Shown here piece by piece: positions 16,883 through 24,387 of a DNA stretch of 31,874 nucleotides. The notes beneath the pieces were generated by a model. The model saw only the letters and a list, made by a program, of their open reading frames with translations. It searched no databases and was not told the origin of the DNA. The stretch comes from Leptospira idonii (GTDB taxonomy: Bacteria; Spirochaetota; Leptospiria; Leptospirales; Leptospiraceae): the NCBI RefSeq assembly GCF_004770995.1, contig NZ_RQHW01000058.1:1-31874 (forward strand), written 5' to 3'. The translations under genes were made by a program, and so were the position numbers. Numbering within the stretch: the first letter of the stretch is position 1; each line of letters starts with the position of its first letter.

Positions 16883-16936
16883 ATTTCCCTCTTGGGATAA
16901 ATTTCGGCCGATCTTTCGTTTTTCCTCCCCCTTTTT

Positions 16937-18259
16937 TTAGGGATTATCTTTTCTTTGAAAGTGAATCACCGATTCCATATGAGGAGTGTGAGGATAGGGA
17001 TCTGTCAAAATTCCTGATTTTGCTTCGTATGTGGAAAGTAAAACTTTGGCATCTTCCTTTTGACTATAAGGATTACACGAAACATAGAATACGTTTTTGG
17101 GTCCGTGGTCTCTGATCCATTCCGCTACCTTGGGCCCGCATCCTGCGCGAGGAGGGTCCAAAACCAAACAAGCATCCTGCGCGGATTGCAATCCAGTCAC
17201 ATCGGAAAATAAATTTACAACTTCCGCATGAATTTGGCTTTCAGGGTATTTTTCATTTAATAATCGTTTGGCTGTTTCTACTGAGGAAGGTGTCAATTCA
17301 TAACAATGAATTTCCGAAAAACCTTTCCCGAACAGGATGGAAAAAAAACCGTTTCCGCAAAACAAGTCGATGAGACGGGTTTTATTTTCGGGCAGAACTT
17401 TTTGCACGAAGGAAAGAATGGGAAGAAAACCTTTCGGGTTCGGTTGGAAAAAAGAATCGAAAGGGATAAAGAATTTATTTCCAAGGATGGATTCGTAATA
17501 ACCTTCCTTTCCTCTGAGGACAGTAAACCTTCCTTGTGCGGAAACTTCCGCTTTGACTCGATTGTAGCAAAAAACCAGGTTCGTCGCTAATAACGATTCG
17601 GAACATCTTTTCAAAAATAGATCGTGCAAAGGATTCGTTTCATAACCTTCCGTAAACGTGAAGATCGTGATGGACTCATCCGTGAACTTTGCTTTGCGAA
17701 TGGTTACATATTTGAGCCCGCCTCCGGATTCCTCTCTTCTGTTCCAAGCGATCTCCGGGAATTCTTTCAATAGGGAGTGTACACGATTTGTTTCCTCATC
17801 AGCCCATTCGGATTGAATGGAGCAGGATTCAACATTGACTACATGTCTGAAATTCCCTTTCGCTCTTAAGCCGAGCCTACCTGGGAAAACGCTGAAATCC
17901 ATTCGGGAGCGGTAGTGGTAGGGGTCTTCTGCGGGAACTGCTGTCAAAGTCAGTCCTATTTCTTCCGCAAAGGAAGCGATGACCGGATCGAATTTAATGC
18001 GAAGCTGTTCTTCGTATGATATATGTTGTGCGGCACAGCCCCCGCAAGCTCCGAAATGTTTGCAATGGACTCCTTCCCATTCCTTACGTTTTAGATAACC
18101 GTGAACGATCATTTTTTTTCTTTGTCTTTTTCGTTTTACGAATTCGACTTCGATTTCATCTCCGGGGAGAGCGTAGGGAAATGCCACCTTTTTTCCGCTA
18201 GGTGATAGTCCTTCTCCTAGAAAGTCTACCGTCAGATTGTCGATTATGATTGTATCCAA
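16937..18259 (-). CDS. TrmA/RlmD-family RNA uracil-5-methyltransferase
   Basis: This SAM-dependent enzyme methylates C5 of uridine in tRNA or rRNA. It has an N-terminal TRAM domain (about residues 1-60), an iron-sulfur motif of the CxxxxxCGGC type (HCKHFGACGGCAAQH) near 65-80, and a C-terminal Rossmann methyltransferase domain with IDLFCGNGFFSILFGKGF, LDPPRAGC and the catalytic Cys in FYVSCNPYSQ. The 4Fe-4S motif points to the RlmD (RumA) side of the family, but substrate choice cannot be read from sequence. I chose a TTG start at 18259 (440 aa) because the TRAM domain begins there after a GA-rich sequence. An ATG at 18340 would add 27 residues unlike the family and overlap the divergent cyclase gene. 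Confidence 0.85.
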   Translation of the reverse strand: MDTIIIDNLTVDFLGEGLSPSGKKVAFPYALPGDEIEVEFVKRKRQRKKMIVHGYLKRKEWEGVHCKHFGACGGCAAQHISYEEQLRIKFDPVIASFAEEIGLTLTAVPAEDPYHYRSRMDFSVFPGRLGLRAKGNFRHVVNVESCSIQSEWADEETNRVHSLLKEFPEIAWNRREESGGGLKYVTIRKAKFTDESITIFTFTEGYETNPLHDLFLKRCSESLLATNLVFCYNRVKAEVSAQGRFTVLRGKEGYYESILGNKFFIPFDSFFQPNPKGFLPILSFVQKVLPENKTRLIDLFCGNGFFSILFGKGFSEIHCYELTPSSVETAKRLLNEKYPESQIHAEVVNLFSDVTGLQSAQDACLVLDPPRAGCGPKVAEWIRDHGPKNVFYVSCNPYSQKEDAKVLLSTYEAKSGILTDPYPHTPHMESVIHFQRKDNP

Positions 18260-18306
18260 GCTTTTTCTTCTTGCAATTGAGTTTCGATTTTTATATACTT
18301 TTGGAC

Positions 18307-20358
18307 ATGGTTCCAGTGCAAAGGCTCTTTTTCTCCGCATTCGGCTTTGTTTTTATCCTGCTTTTTTCCTCATTTCCCCTCAAGGCGCAAATGGTTTTCA
18401 CCGGCCAAATTTTGGATTTGCGATCCGAAAGAACTTTCGGAGAAACGGGGCAAAAATGGAGCTTTCGTCCCGGAGATTCTTCTGTCATTCCCAACGGGGG
18501 AAGTTCGGTGGAAGATATTGAATACGGTTCCGCAGAGCCGATTCTATTTGCCAATGCGCAGGTTCAATTGAGCGAACAATCCCGCACAGGATGGATCTCC
18601 GGATTTTCCATTCAAACCGCTTGGGATAAGGTGAAAGACGGAGATGGAGAAATTTATTTCCCGGACTTCGCTTCTTATTTTCAAAAGTACAAAGGATACG
18701 GTTGGTACAGGGCAGAGATTAAAATTTCGGAAGAAGATCTGAAGACTCGATTTAAGTCTCGTTATCTGACGCTTCGATTGGGACAGATCAGCCAGGCGGA
18801 TGCAGTTTATTGGAACGGTAAATTCATCGGAGGCACAGGTCTATCTTTGGACACTCCTAAAGATACCGTTTTGGAAGATAAATCCTTATATTCTGACAAA
18901 ACTCGATTTTATAGAATCCCTGTAGGTCAGGTTAAAACGGAGGAACCGAATGTTTTAGCAGTTCGGGTGTTTGCCAAGTATCCTCTCAGTCCCGGTCTTT
19001 CTCATGATAAGTTTTATATTTCTTCTCTTCGTTATTCGGAAAGAGCGGAATATTGGAACGATTTTAAGAAGATATTCGTTATCGTTTTGACGGTTCTTTT
19101 GGGAAGTTTTTATCTCTATTGGCAGTTCCTTTTCCGTAAGGACGAACATGCTACCATATATTTTTCCTTAGGCTCCTTTTTTATGGCAGTGAACACTCTG
19201 TTCCAAAGCCAAATCATTTATTCCATATTAAACGACGGGTTTTGGATTAAAAAAGTAGAATACGCTTCTTGGATCGCACTCGTTCATTTTTTATTCAACT
19301 TCGTGGTTCAGTTTGCTAAGGTTCACAAAGGCTGGATTCGAAGAACCAATTATATCGTAGATGTTTTAGGGGTGGTCGCTTTTGCCACCGTTTTCGTTCT
19401 TCCCGATCTTTATTCTCTTTCTCAGTTTTTTTTCTATTGGTCTTTTGTGACCGTAGTTTTGGGACTTGCTCTTTGTTATGTGCTCTTTTTGGGAAGAAAA
19501 GTTCCTTCTATGGGAACCGTCTCCTTCGGGATCTTTATCATGATTTCCCTTCTTCTCAACGATATCTTTGTGGAAATGCAATGGGATTGGTATCCTGCTC
19601 ACACATTTATGAAAGATTATGCATTCGCCGGTTTTTCCATATCCGTGGCTCTTTCCATCATCCGCAATATGGTTGAATCCAGAAAGTTGGTGGAAAAACA
19701 AAGAGAAGAAAAGGACAGATTGTCCCGTTATTTTTCTCCGGAAGTGATGGAGACCATAGTAAACGATAAAATTAAGTTAGGTGGAGAAGAAAGATACATC
19801 GCCACTTTGTTTTCCGATATCGTAGGTTTCACAACATTTTCCGAAAAAAATCCTCCCGGAGTCGTGCTTGATCATCTCAATGCCATCTTTGAATCTCTTT
19901 CCGAACTTATCTTTCATTATTCCGCCACCTTAGATAAGTTTATCGGGGATGCCATTATGGCATTCTGGGGTGCTCCTAAAAGAACGGATTTAGATGCATA
20001 CAATGCGATCGCTTGTGCCGTGGAAATGCAAAAAAAAATGGTGCAAATCAATCAGGAATTGGGTTTAGCTCCGGGAACTTTTCGCCTTCGTATCGGAGTG
20101 AATTTCGGAGAAGCCATCGTGGGAAATATCGGTTCCGTTAAAAGAATGGATTACACCGTCATCGGAGATGCAGTGAATACTGCTGCCAGATTGGAAAGCC
20201 ACGGAGTTCCCGGGAAAGTCGCCGTTTCCGAAGCCGCTTATTTGGCGGCAGGCGGGGACAAATACATCAAATATGAGGAATCCAAAGAACTGATGTTAAA
20301 GGGAAAAGCGGAACCGGTAAAAGTATATTTTGTGACGGAGGTTCTTCCTAGATCTTAA
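18307..20358 (+). CDS. Seven-TM adenylate cyclase with jelly-roll sensor
   Basis: This 683-aa membrane protein should make cAMP in response to an external signal. The N terminus has a signal peptide ending near SFPLKAQ. Residues about 30-245 form an extracytoplasmic domain with the pattern GYGWYRAEIKI, then DAVYWNGKFIGG, then NVLAVRVFAKY, which resembles the galactose-binding-like jelly roll of glycosidases and 7TMR-DISM sensors. Seven TM helices follow (about 250-470), then a short coiled coil and a class III cyclase domain with LFSDIVGFTTF, DKFIGDAIMAFWGAP and IGDAVNTAARLE, so metal, adenine-selecting and transition-state residues are all present. I took the ATG at 18307 because an upstream ATG at 18250 would put 19 residues before the signal peptide and overlap the divergent gene. 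Confidence 0.88.
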   Translation: MVPVQRLFFSAFGFVFILLFSSFPLKAQMVFTGQILDLRSERTFGETGQKWSFRPGDSSVIPNGGSSVEDIEYGSAEPILFANAQVQLSEQSRTGWISGFSIQTAWDKVKDGDGEIYFPDFASYFQKYKGYGWYRAEIKISEEDLKTRFKSRYLTLRLGQISQADAVYWNGKFIGGTGLSLDTPKDTVLEDKSLYSDKTRFYRIPVGQVKTEEPNVLAVRVFAKYPLSPGLSHDKFYISSLRYSERAEYWNDFKKIFVIVLTVLLGSFYLYWQFLFRKDEHATIYFSLGSFFMAVNTLFQSQIIYSILNDGFWIKKVEYASWIALVHFLFNFVVQFAKVHKGWIRRTNYIVDVLGVVAFATVFVLPDLYSLSQFFFYWSFVTVVLGLALCYVLFLGRKVPSMGTVSFGIFIMISLLLNDIFVEMQWDWYPAHTFMKDYAFAGFSISVALSIIRNMVESRKLVEKQREEKDRLSRYFSPEVMETIVNDKIKLGGEERYIATLFSDIVGFTTFSEKNPPGVVLDHLNAIFESLSELIFHYSATLDKFIGDAIMAFWGAPKRTDLDAYNAIACAVEMQKKMVQINQELGLAPGTFRLRIGVNFGEAIVGNIGSVKRMDYTVIGDAVNTAARLESHGVPGKVAVSEAAYLAAGGDKYIKYEESKELMLKGKAEPVKVYFVTEVLPRS

Positions 20359-20360
20359 TC

Positions 20361-20651
20361 TCACTTAGTGACCGAGACTGTCAGCTGTTCTAAACTTAGT
20401 TTTTCGGCAACCGTCTCGCATTCTTCGGAAGAGCCTGTGAAACAAACCGCTTTCCCATTGTTATGTGCTTCCAGTGCGATTTTTTTAGCTTCTTTTTTGT
20501 TTTTAAAACAGATTTTAATCAAACAATCTTCTACATGATCGAAATCGTTTACGGAATCGTTGAATAGAATCACTCTATAAAAATAGATATCTTCCGTTTT
20601 TAAATCGTTGTCCGGAATAATTTCCGTCTGAGGAGGTTTCCTGTCCGTCAT
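20361..20651 (-). CDS. clpS: ClpS-like ClpA/ClpP adaptor
   Basis: This 96-aa protein matches ClpS, the adaptor that delivers N-degron substrates to the ClpAP protease. A disordered N-terminal arm of about 22 residues precedes the core. The core shows YRVILFNDSVNDFDHVEDCL and then KIALEAHNNGKAVC, matching E. coli VVLHNDDYTPM and the H66 region VHYEGKGVC. The Asn, first Asp and His that hold the N-terminal amino group are present; the second Asp (D36 in E. coli) is Ser. The C-terminal part is more divergent. The start overlaps the photolyase stop (ATGA), an unusual neighbourhood, since clpS is normally beside clpA. Whether another ClpS exists in the genome cannot be told here. Confidence 0.82.
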   Translation of the reverse strand: MTDRKPPQTEIIPDNDLKTEDIYFYRVILFNDSVNDFDHVEDCLIKICFKNKKEAKKIALEAHNNGKAVCFTGSSEECETVAEKLSLEQLTVSVTK

Positions 20652-22138
20652 GAGAATAAGGAAGAGTCAGGGTGTTTCAAAGATTCCACATAATCTAAGT
20701 AAGGTTTTATTTTGAATTTTTTACGGGTTGAGTCGGAAGACATATAACGAATATTTCCGAATACATTTCTTTCCGGAAACCAAGGCCTGTCGAAAAGGCC
20801 GAAGCACCATAAAATCCCCGTATATGAATTCGGATTTCTACCGTCATAGGCGTATTTATGATTCAAATGCTCGAGGATTTGAAACGCTTCCTCATAGGAC
20901 TTGGACCATTCTATAACTTTTTTCCCCCACAACATTCTCATATAATTATGCATTCTTCCCGTTAGCACCAGTTCAGTTTGTGCCGCATTCCAAAGTTCGT
21001 CATGCGTTTTTCCTGCTTCCCAGTCTTCCAAACTGTACAAATACTCTCTTGTATCTTTTCTATGAAGAGATAGATTCTTTTTTGTCCAATCGGGAAGGGA
21101 CTCCAATCCGATCCGAAAAGAAGGTTTTTGCCAAAAAAACAAATAACCTATGTCTCTCCAAGTGATGAGTTCGTCCAGGAAATGGTTTGCTGCGGAAGAG
21201 TTCGTATAAAAAGTTTCCCTGTCTCCCGCCTTTTTATGAGAGATTTGTTCCGGGGTCCAATCGGAAACATTCTTAAACACTGCCGTTACTATTTCTTCAG
21301 CGCTGATATGTCCGAAGTGTAAGTAAGGAGACAAACCGCTTACAGGAGTCGCTTCGAAAGAATTGGGTGAGGACCTGCTTTCCGCATAATCGTTGATTTT
21401 ATCGTTTAGAAATTTTCGAAGAAGAGTGAGCGCCGTTTTTCTTCCCCCCTTTGTTTTGTTATATGGAGGAACTTCGTTTTCGAAATGGATTTGTTTCAGG
21501 AAGGCATCCAATCCGGAAGGATCAATCATGAAGGGAGAGAAAGGCGGTTTTGTCCGATGGTTTAATCCGGATAAATCTTTCTTATTGTATTTCGGTTTCG
21601 CAAAATGAAGGAAAGAATCCGAGAATCTTTTATGAATCCAAGTTCTTAGGATTCTTGCGGCGCTGGCAGGTTTTTCGAATTGAGAGAATGGAATGATCGA
21701 GTTTCCGTCTACGGAAAACACTGGACATTTTACTTTTTCCGCCAGTTTTCTCGTTTGTTCCGGGATGATGAAACAGGGAAAATCATCCGTGATGATAAGA
21801 ACCGCTTTTTCGGAAATTTTTTTCAACAAACCTCTTGCTGGATTGTCTTCCGTTTCCACATAACACCAGTAATTGATATCTAACGCTTCCGCCTCTTCTC
21901 TGTTTTCGATCATCCCTTCCAGTATGAATTTATGAATTCTTTTCGAATTCCAAGGATAGTCTTTTCTAAGACCTTCGTAAACGATCAGTTCCTTTTTGAA
22001 TTTTTTGGCCAGATGAACCGCATAATCGAAGGAATGGTTGGAAGAAAATCTGCGGTATGCCTGCATCCAATAGAGGATATAAGAACCATCTTCTCGTATG
22101 GGTTGGTCGTTTATTTTACGGACTCTTTCTTTCTGCAT
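20648..22138 (-). CDS. phrB: Class II deoxyribodipyrimidine photolyase
   Basis: This 496-aa flavoenzyme repairs UV-induced cyclobutane pyrimidine dimers using light. It starts with a class II type photolyase-related Rossmann domain (YILYWMQAYRRFSSNH, near residues 20-35). The C-terminal FAD-binding part is well kept: ELITWRDIGYLF, DELWNAAQTELVLTGRMHNY, MRMLWGKKVIEWS, DGRNPNSYTGILWCFG and PERNVFGNIRYMS. The WNAAQ and GRMHNYMRM segments match those that hold FAD in class II enzymes. It lies 12 bp after the ligase-like gene and overlaps clpS by 4 bp, so it sits in a DNA-repair operon. Confidence 0.93.
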   Translation of the reverse strand: MQKERVRKINDQPIREDGSYILYWMQAYRRFSSNHSFDYAVHLAKKFKKELIVYEGLRKDYPWNSKRIHKFILEGMIENREEAEALDINYWCYVETEDNPARGLLKKISEKAVLIITDDFPCFIIPEQTRKLAEKVKCPVFSVDGNSIIPFSQFEKPASAARILRTWIHKRFSDSFLHFAKPKYNKKDLSGLNHRTKPPFSPFMIDPSGLDAFLKQIHFENEVPPYNKTKGGRKTALTLLRKFLNDKINDYAESRSSPNSFEATPVSGLSPYLHFGHISAEEIVTAVFKNVSDWTPEQISHKKAGDRETFYTNSSAANHFLDELITWRDIGYLFFWQKPSFRIGLESLPDWTKKNLSLHRKDTREYLYSLEDWEAGKTHDELWNAAQTELVLTGRMHNYMRMLWGKKVIEWSKSYEEAFQILEHLNHKYAYDGRNPNSYTGILWCFGLFDRPWFPERNVFGNIRYMSSDSTRKKFKIKPYLDYVESLKHPDSSLFS

Positions 22139-22150
22139 GTTTGTATTGTC

Positions 22151-23119
22151 TTATGTTGTTTGGCACCGAATTTCAAACGATTCTTTCTGCAAGAGTTCTT
22201 GAAAAAAAGAAAGATCTTCCGAATGGGAAATATCTTCTTTCCAAAGAATTTTTTCCAGGCGAGGGGACACAAGTTTGATTCCCGATTTATTCCTTTTGGC
22301 AGGTTCCAGCTTTGTAAAAGAAATTTCACAGACCAATTCGAACCTTAAGGAGAATACCGGGCCGAATTTTTGAATTTGATTGTTTTTGATGAATTCGGAA
22401 AGTTTTTCGGAATCTTCTTCGTTCAATTCCCAAGTGGACAAGGATGTTGTTTTGATCCAGCCATTGTCTTCCGTTCTTGCAAAAAAGCTGAGTTCTTCGT
22501 ATTTATGGGAAACATTTTGAGATCTTTTTGCATAACCTAATGTAAGTTTAACAGAGGTTCTTTCTTTTTGTTCTATGGAGATATCGAAGTTTTGCGATTC
22601 GTTTTGAAATCCTTTTGTTGAAATCTCTTCGGATAGGTTTTTACAATAAACAACGATTTCTTCTGGTAAAATCGTATTTTTCCCTTTGAGGATCAACCTA
22701 TGAAATAAATTTCTTTCCTTATCGGGAAGAAGGTTCCAGATATAAGAAAGTTTTTCTTTTCTGTCTTTGGATGAATGGATTTGTTCCATCGGATCTAGAA
22801 ATTGTTTTTTCCATTCCAAAAGCCCTAGTGTTATGATTTCTTTCGGTTCAGGAAACAGAAGAGTGAATGTATGAGAGTAGGTGCCGAATCGTTTTTTACA
22901 CTCTTCGATCATCCAAACAGGAATATTCAAATAAGAGGAAATGTTTTCCTTGAGTTCTTTTATAGAAACGGAGATTCGTTTTTCATCGGAAAGAATTTGA
23001 AGTGCAAATTGTACTTCTTCTTGTGTGAGGGAATTCAGATAAAGAATCAAAGTCCCTTTCCAATTTCCTGAGGAAAATTCCCGTTTTAGTTGTTGTATCA
23101 GTTCTAAAAAAGAAATCAT
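22151..23119 (-). CDS. Ligase-like protein lacking the adenylation domain
   Basis: This 322-aa protein aligns with the exonuclease-associated ATP-dependent DNA ligases at both ends but not in the middle. Residues 1-165 resemble their N-terminal DNA-binding domain (YLNIPVWMIEECKKRFG at 63-79, ERNLFHRLILKG at 135-146). Residues 189-312 resemble the OB domain (IQKFGPVFSLRFELVCEISF at 249-268, RNKSGIKLVSPR at 276-287). The roughly 200-residue nucleotidyltransferase domain that should lie between is replaced by a linker of about 24 residues, so no KxDGxR lysine exists. OB motif VI, normally RWRxDK, reads LWKEDI at 292-297. The frame is open throughout. I chose the ATG at 23119, which overlaps the exonuclease stop (ATGA). 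Longer upstream translation lies wholly inside that gene. It cannot be a ligase by itself; a DNA-binding accessory role is likely. Confidence 0.75.
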   Translation of the reverse strand: MISFLELIQQLKREFSSGNWKGTLILYLNSLTQEEVQFALQILSDEKRISVSIKELKENISSYLNIPVWMIEECKKRFGTYSHTFTLLFPEPKEIITLGLLEWKKQFLDPMEQIHSSKDRKEKLSYIWNLLPDKERNLFHRLILKGKNTILPEEIVVYCKNLSEEISTKGFQNESQNFDISIEQKERTSVKLTLGYAKRSQNVSHKYEELSFFARTEDNGWIKTTSLSTWELNEEDSEKLSEFIKNNQIQKFGPVFSLRFELVCEISFTKLEPAKRNKSGIKLVSPRLEKILWKEDISHSEDLSFFQELLQKESFEIRCQTT

Positions 23120-24099
23120 GTTTCCGTTCTTTTGGAAAAAGAAGAAAATTCTTCCGCATGTTTTCCTTTTTCTTTCAGAAAACGAATCCAATCCTTCGTG
23201 AATCCGTGCATCACTATGATCCTTTCCGCGCCGCTTGTTTTCACAGCTTCGTTCAAGCCGTTCCAATCCGCATGATCGGATAATACGAATCCATCCGGAT
23301 AAAAAGGATTCTCCGCATTCGCTCTCATCCATCCGGACGCCATCCTTCCTCTGCATTCTCCTAAAATTTCTTTCCAAGGACTTAAGTCTTTTCCGGGAGT
23401 CACGATTAACAATGGATATGTGCCTTTGTGTTTTTGATCCAGATCTTTCAGGGAAAAATGGGAAGGAAAGCGAATCCCTTCCTTTTCGTAGGCCTTGGTG
23501 ATTTGAAATCCTTGTTCTTCTAAGAATATATTTCCGAATTTTTCATCCAAACCGGAAAGAATTCTCTGTGTTTTTCCTAAGGAGTAAGCGTATAGGATGG
23601 TGCTGTGTTTTTCTTTTCGATTTTGTTCCCAGTAAAAAAGTATTTCTCTAAAAATCTCTTCATCGTCTTTCCAATGATAGACGGGCAATGCGAAAGTGGA
23701 TTCAGTCACAAAAACATTACAGGGAACCGGTTCGAACTCGGGGCAGGTGCGGTCCGGTTTTGTTTTGTAATCTCCGCTGATCACCCATACTTCTCCTTTT
23801 ACTTCGATTCGAATTTGAGAGGAGCCTAAAATATGGCCTGCAGGATGGAAAGAGACCAGAGCGTCTCCGATTTTGATTTGTTTTCGGTAGGAAATTCCTT
23901 CTATGTTCGATTTTTCACCTAATCTATGTTTAAGAATTCCCACTCCGTTTTCCTGAGTGAGATAATTTTTGCTTCCGGTTCTGGCATGATCGGAATGTCC
24001 GTGAGTGATGAGGGCTCTAGAGACAGATCTCATAGGATCGATATAGAAATCTCCGGGAGGACAATAGATCCCTTCCTGTTTCGCGACCAGTATCTCCAT
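23116..24099 (-). CDS. Ligase-associated MBL-fold DNA exonuclease
   Basis: This 327-aa protein is a metallo-beta-lactamase-fold nuclease of the kind encoded beside ATP-dependent DNA ligases and Lhr-type helicases in bacterial repair clusters. The metal motif THGHSDHAR is near residues 32-40, followed by FHPAGHILGSSQIRIE near 84-99, VISGDYKTKPDRTCPEFE near 108-126, VTESTFALPVYHW near 131-143, YAYSLGKTQRI near 170-180 and FVLSDHADWNGL near 270-281. These match the family along its whole length. Its ATG is the first start of the four-gene (-) operon, and it overlaps the ligase-like gene by 4 bp. The usual helicase partner is not in the window. Confidence 0.9.
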   Translation of the reverse strand: MEILVAKQEGIYCPPGDFYIDPMRSVSRALITHGHSDHARTGSKNYLTQENGVGILKHRLGEKSNIEGISYRKQIKIGDALVSFHPAGHILGSSQIRIEVKGEVWVISGDYKTKPDRTCPEFEPVPCNVFVTESTFALPVYHWKDDEEIFREILFYWEQNRKEKHSTILYAYSLGKTQRILSGLDEKFGNIFLEEQGFQITKAYEKEGIRFPSHFSLKDLDQKHKGTYPLLIVTPGKDLSPWKEILGECRGRMASGWMRANAENPFYPDGFVLSDHADWNGLNEAVKTSGAERIIVMHGFTKDWIRFLKEKGKHAEEFSSFSKRTET

Positions 24100-24264
24100 C
24101 CTGTCTAAGGAATCTTACTGAAACTAGGTGGCAAATTTGATTCTAAACCTTCCTATCTTTTTGCAATCTTTCCCTTAAATGAGCATGATGCTTATAGATT
24201 ATACATTTTGAAAATAAAATAAGAGAGTCTTATGAAATCACATCCGACTTTCTCTGCGGAATTT

Positions 24265-24324
24265 AGGCAGAATGAGGGCTTTCTAAGCACTCCTCATTTT
24301 TTTTTATGTCTTCTGCCTATTTTT
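24265..24324 (+). terminator. Nested hairpin with two T-runs
   Basis: The inner stem AATGAGG (24271-24277) pairs with CCTCATT (24292-24298) and is followed by nine T. The outer arms AGGCAG (24265-24270) and CTGCCT (24313-24318) enclose it and are followed by ATTTTTT. It reads as a terminator or attenuator for a short (+) transcript ending just before the amt promoter. Confidence 0.65.
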
Positions 24325-24332
24325 TAATAACC

Positions 24333-24348
24333 AGGTACCAATCTTGCA
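24333..24348 (+). promoter_or_regulatory. Sigma-54 promoter of amt-glnK
   Basis: The sequence AGGTACCAATCTTGCA fits the sigma-54 consensus TGGCAC-N5-TTGCA, with GG at 24334-24335 and GC at 24346-24347 at exact -24/-12 spacing. The start site would be near 24359, about 29 bases before the amt ATG. Nitrogen control of amt-glnK by sigma-54 and an NtrC-type activator is classical in proteobacteria; its use here is inferred. Confidence 0.78.
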
Positions 24349-24387
24349 AATGAGAGATTGAATTATCACGGAAAGGATAAAAGGCAT

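Larger units (their letters stand above)
24100..24387 (+). other. amt upstream region with leader and promoter
   Basis: This 288-bp region separates the repair operon (-) from amt (+). It is AT-rich to about 24230, then contains a 31-codon frame (ATG 24232, TAA 24325-24327), a nested hairpin with T-runs (24265-24325) and a sigma-54 promoter (24333-24348). TTGCAA at 24161 could be a -35 element for a short upstream transcript, but no good -10 is seen at the right spacing. Confidence 0.5.

Noticed and set aside
23120..23377. N-terminal extension of the ligase-like frame containing KDGVR, which recalls the ligase motif KxDGxR
   Set aside because: This segment lies wholly inside the exonuclease gene in another frame, the spacing of the motif is wrong (K directly next to D), and the ATGA overlap gives a natural start at 23119.
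24129..24144. TGGCAAATTTGATTCT as a second sigma-54 element
   Set aside because: The GC of the -12 element is missing at the required spacing.
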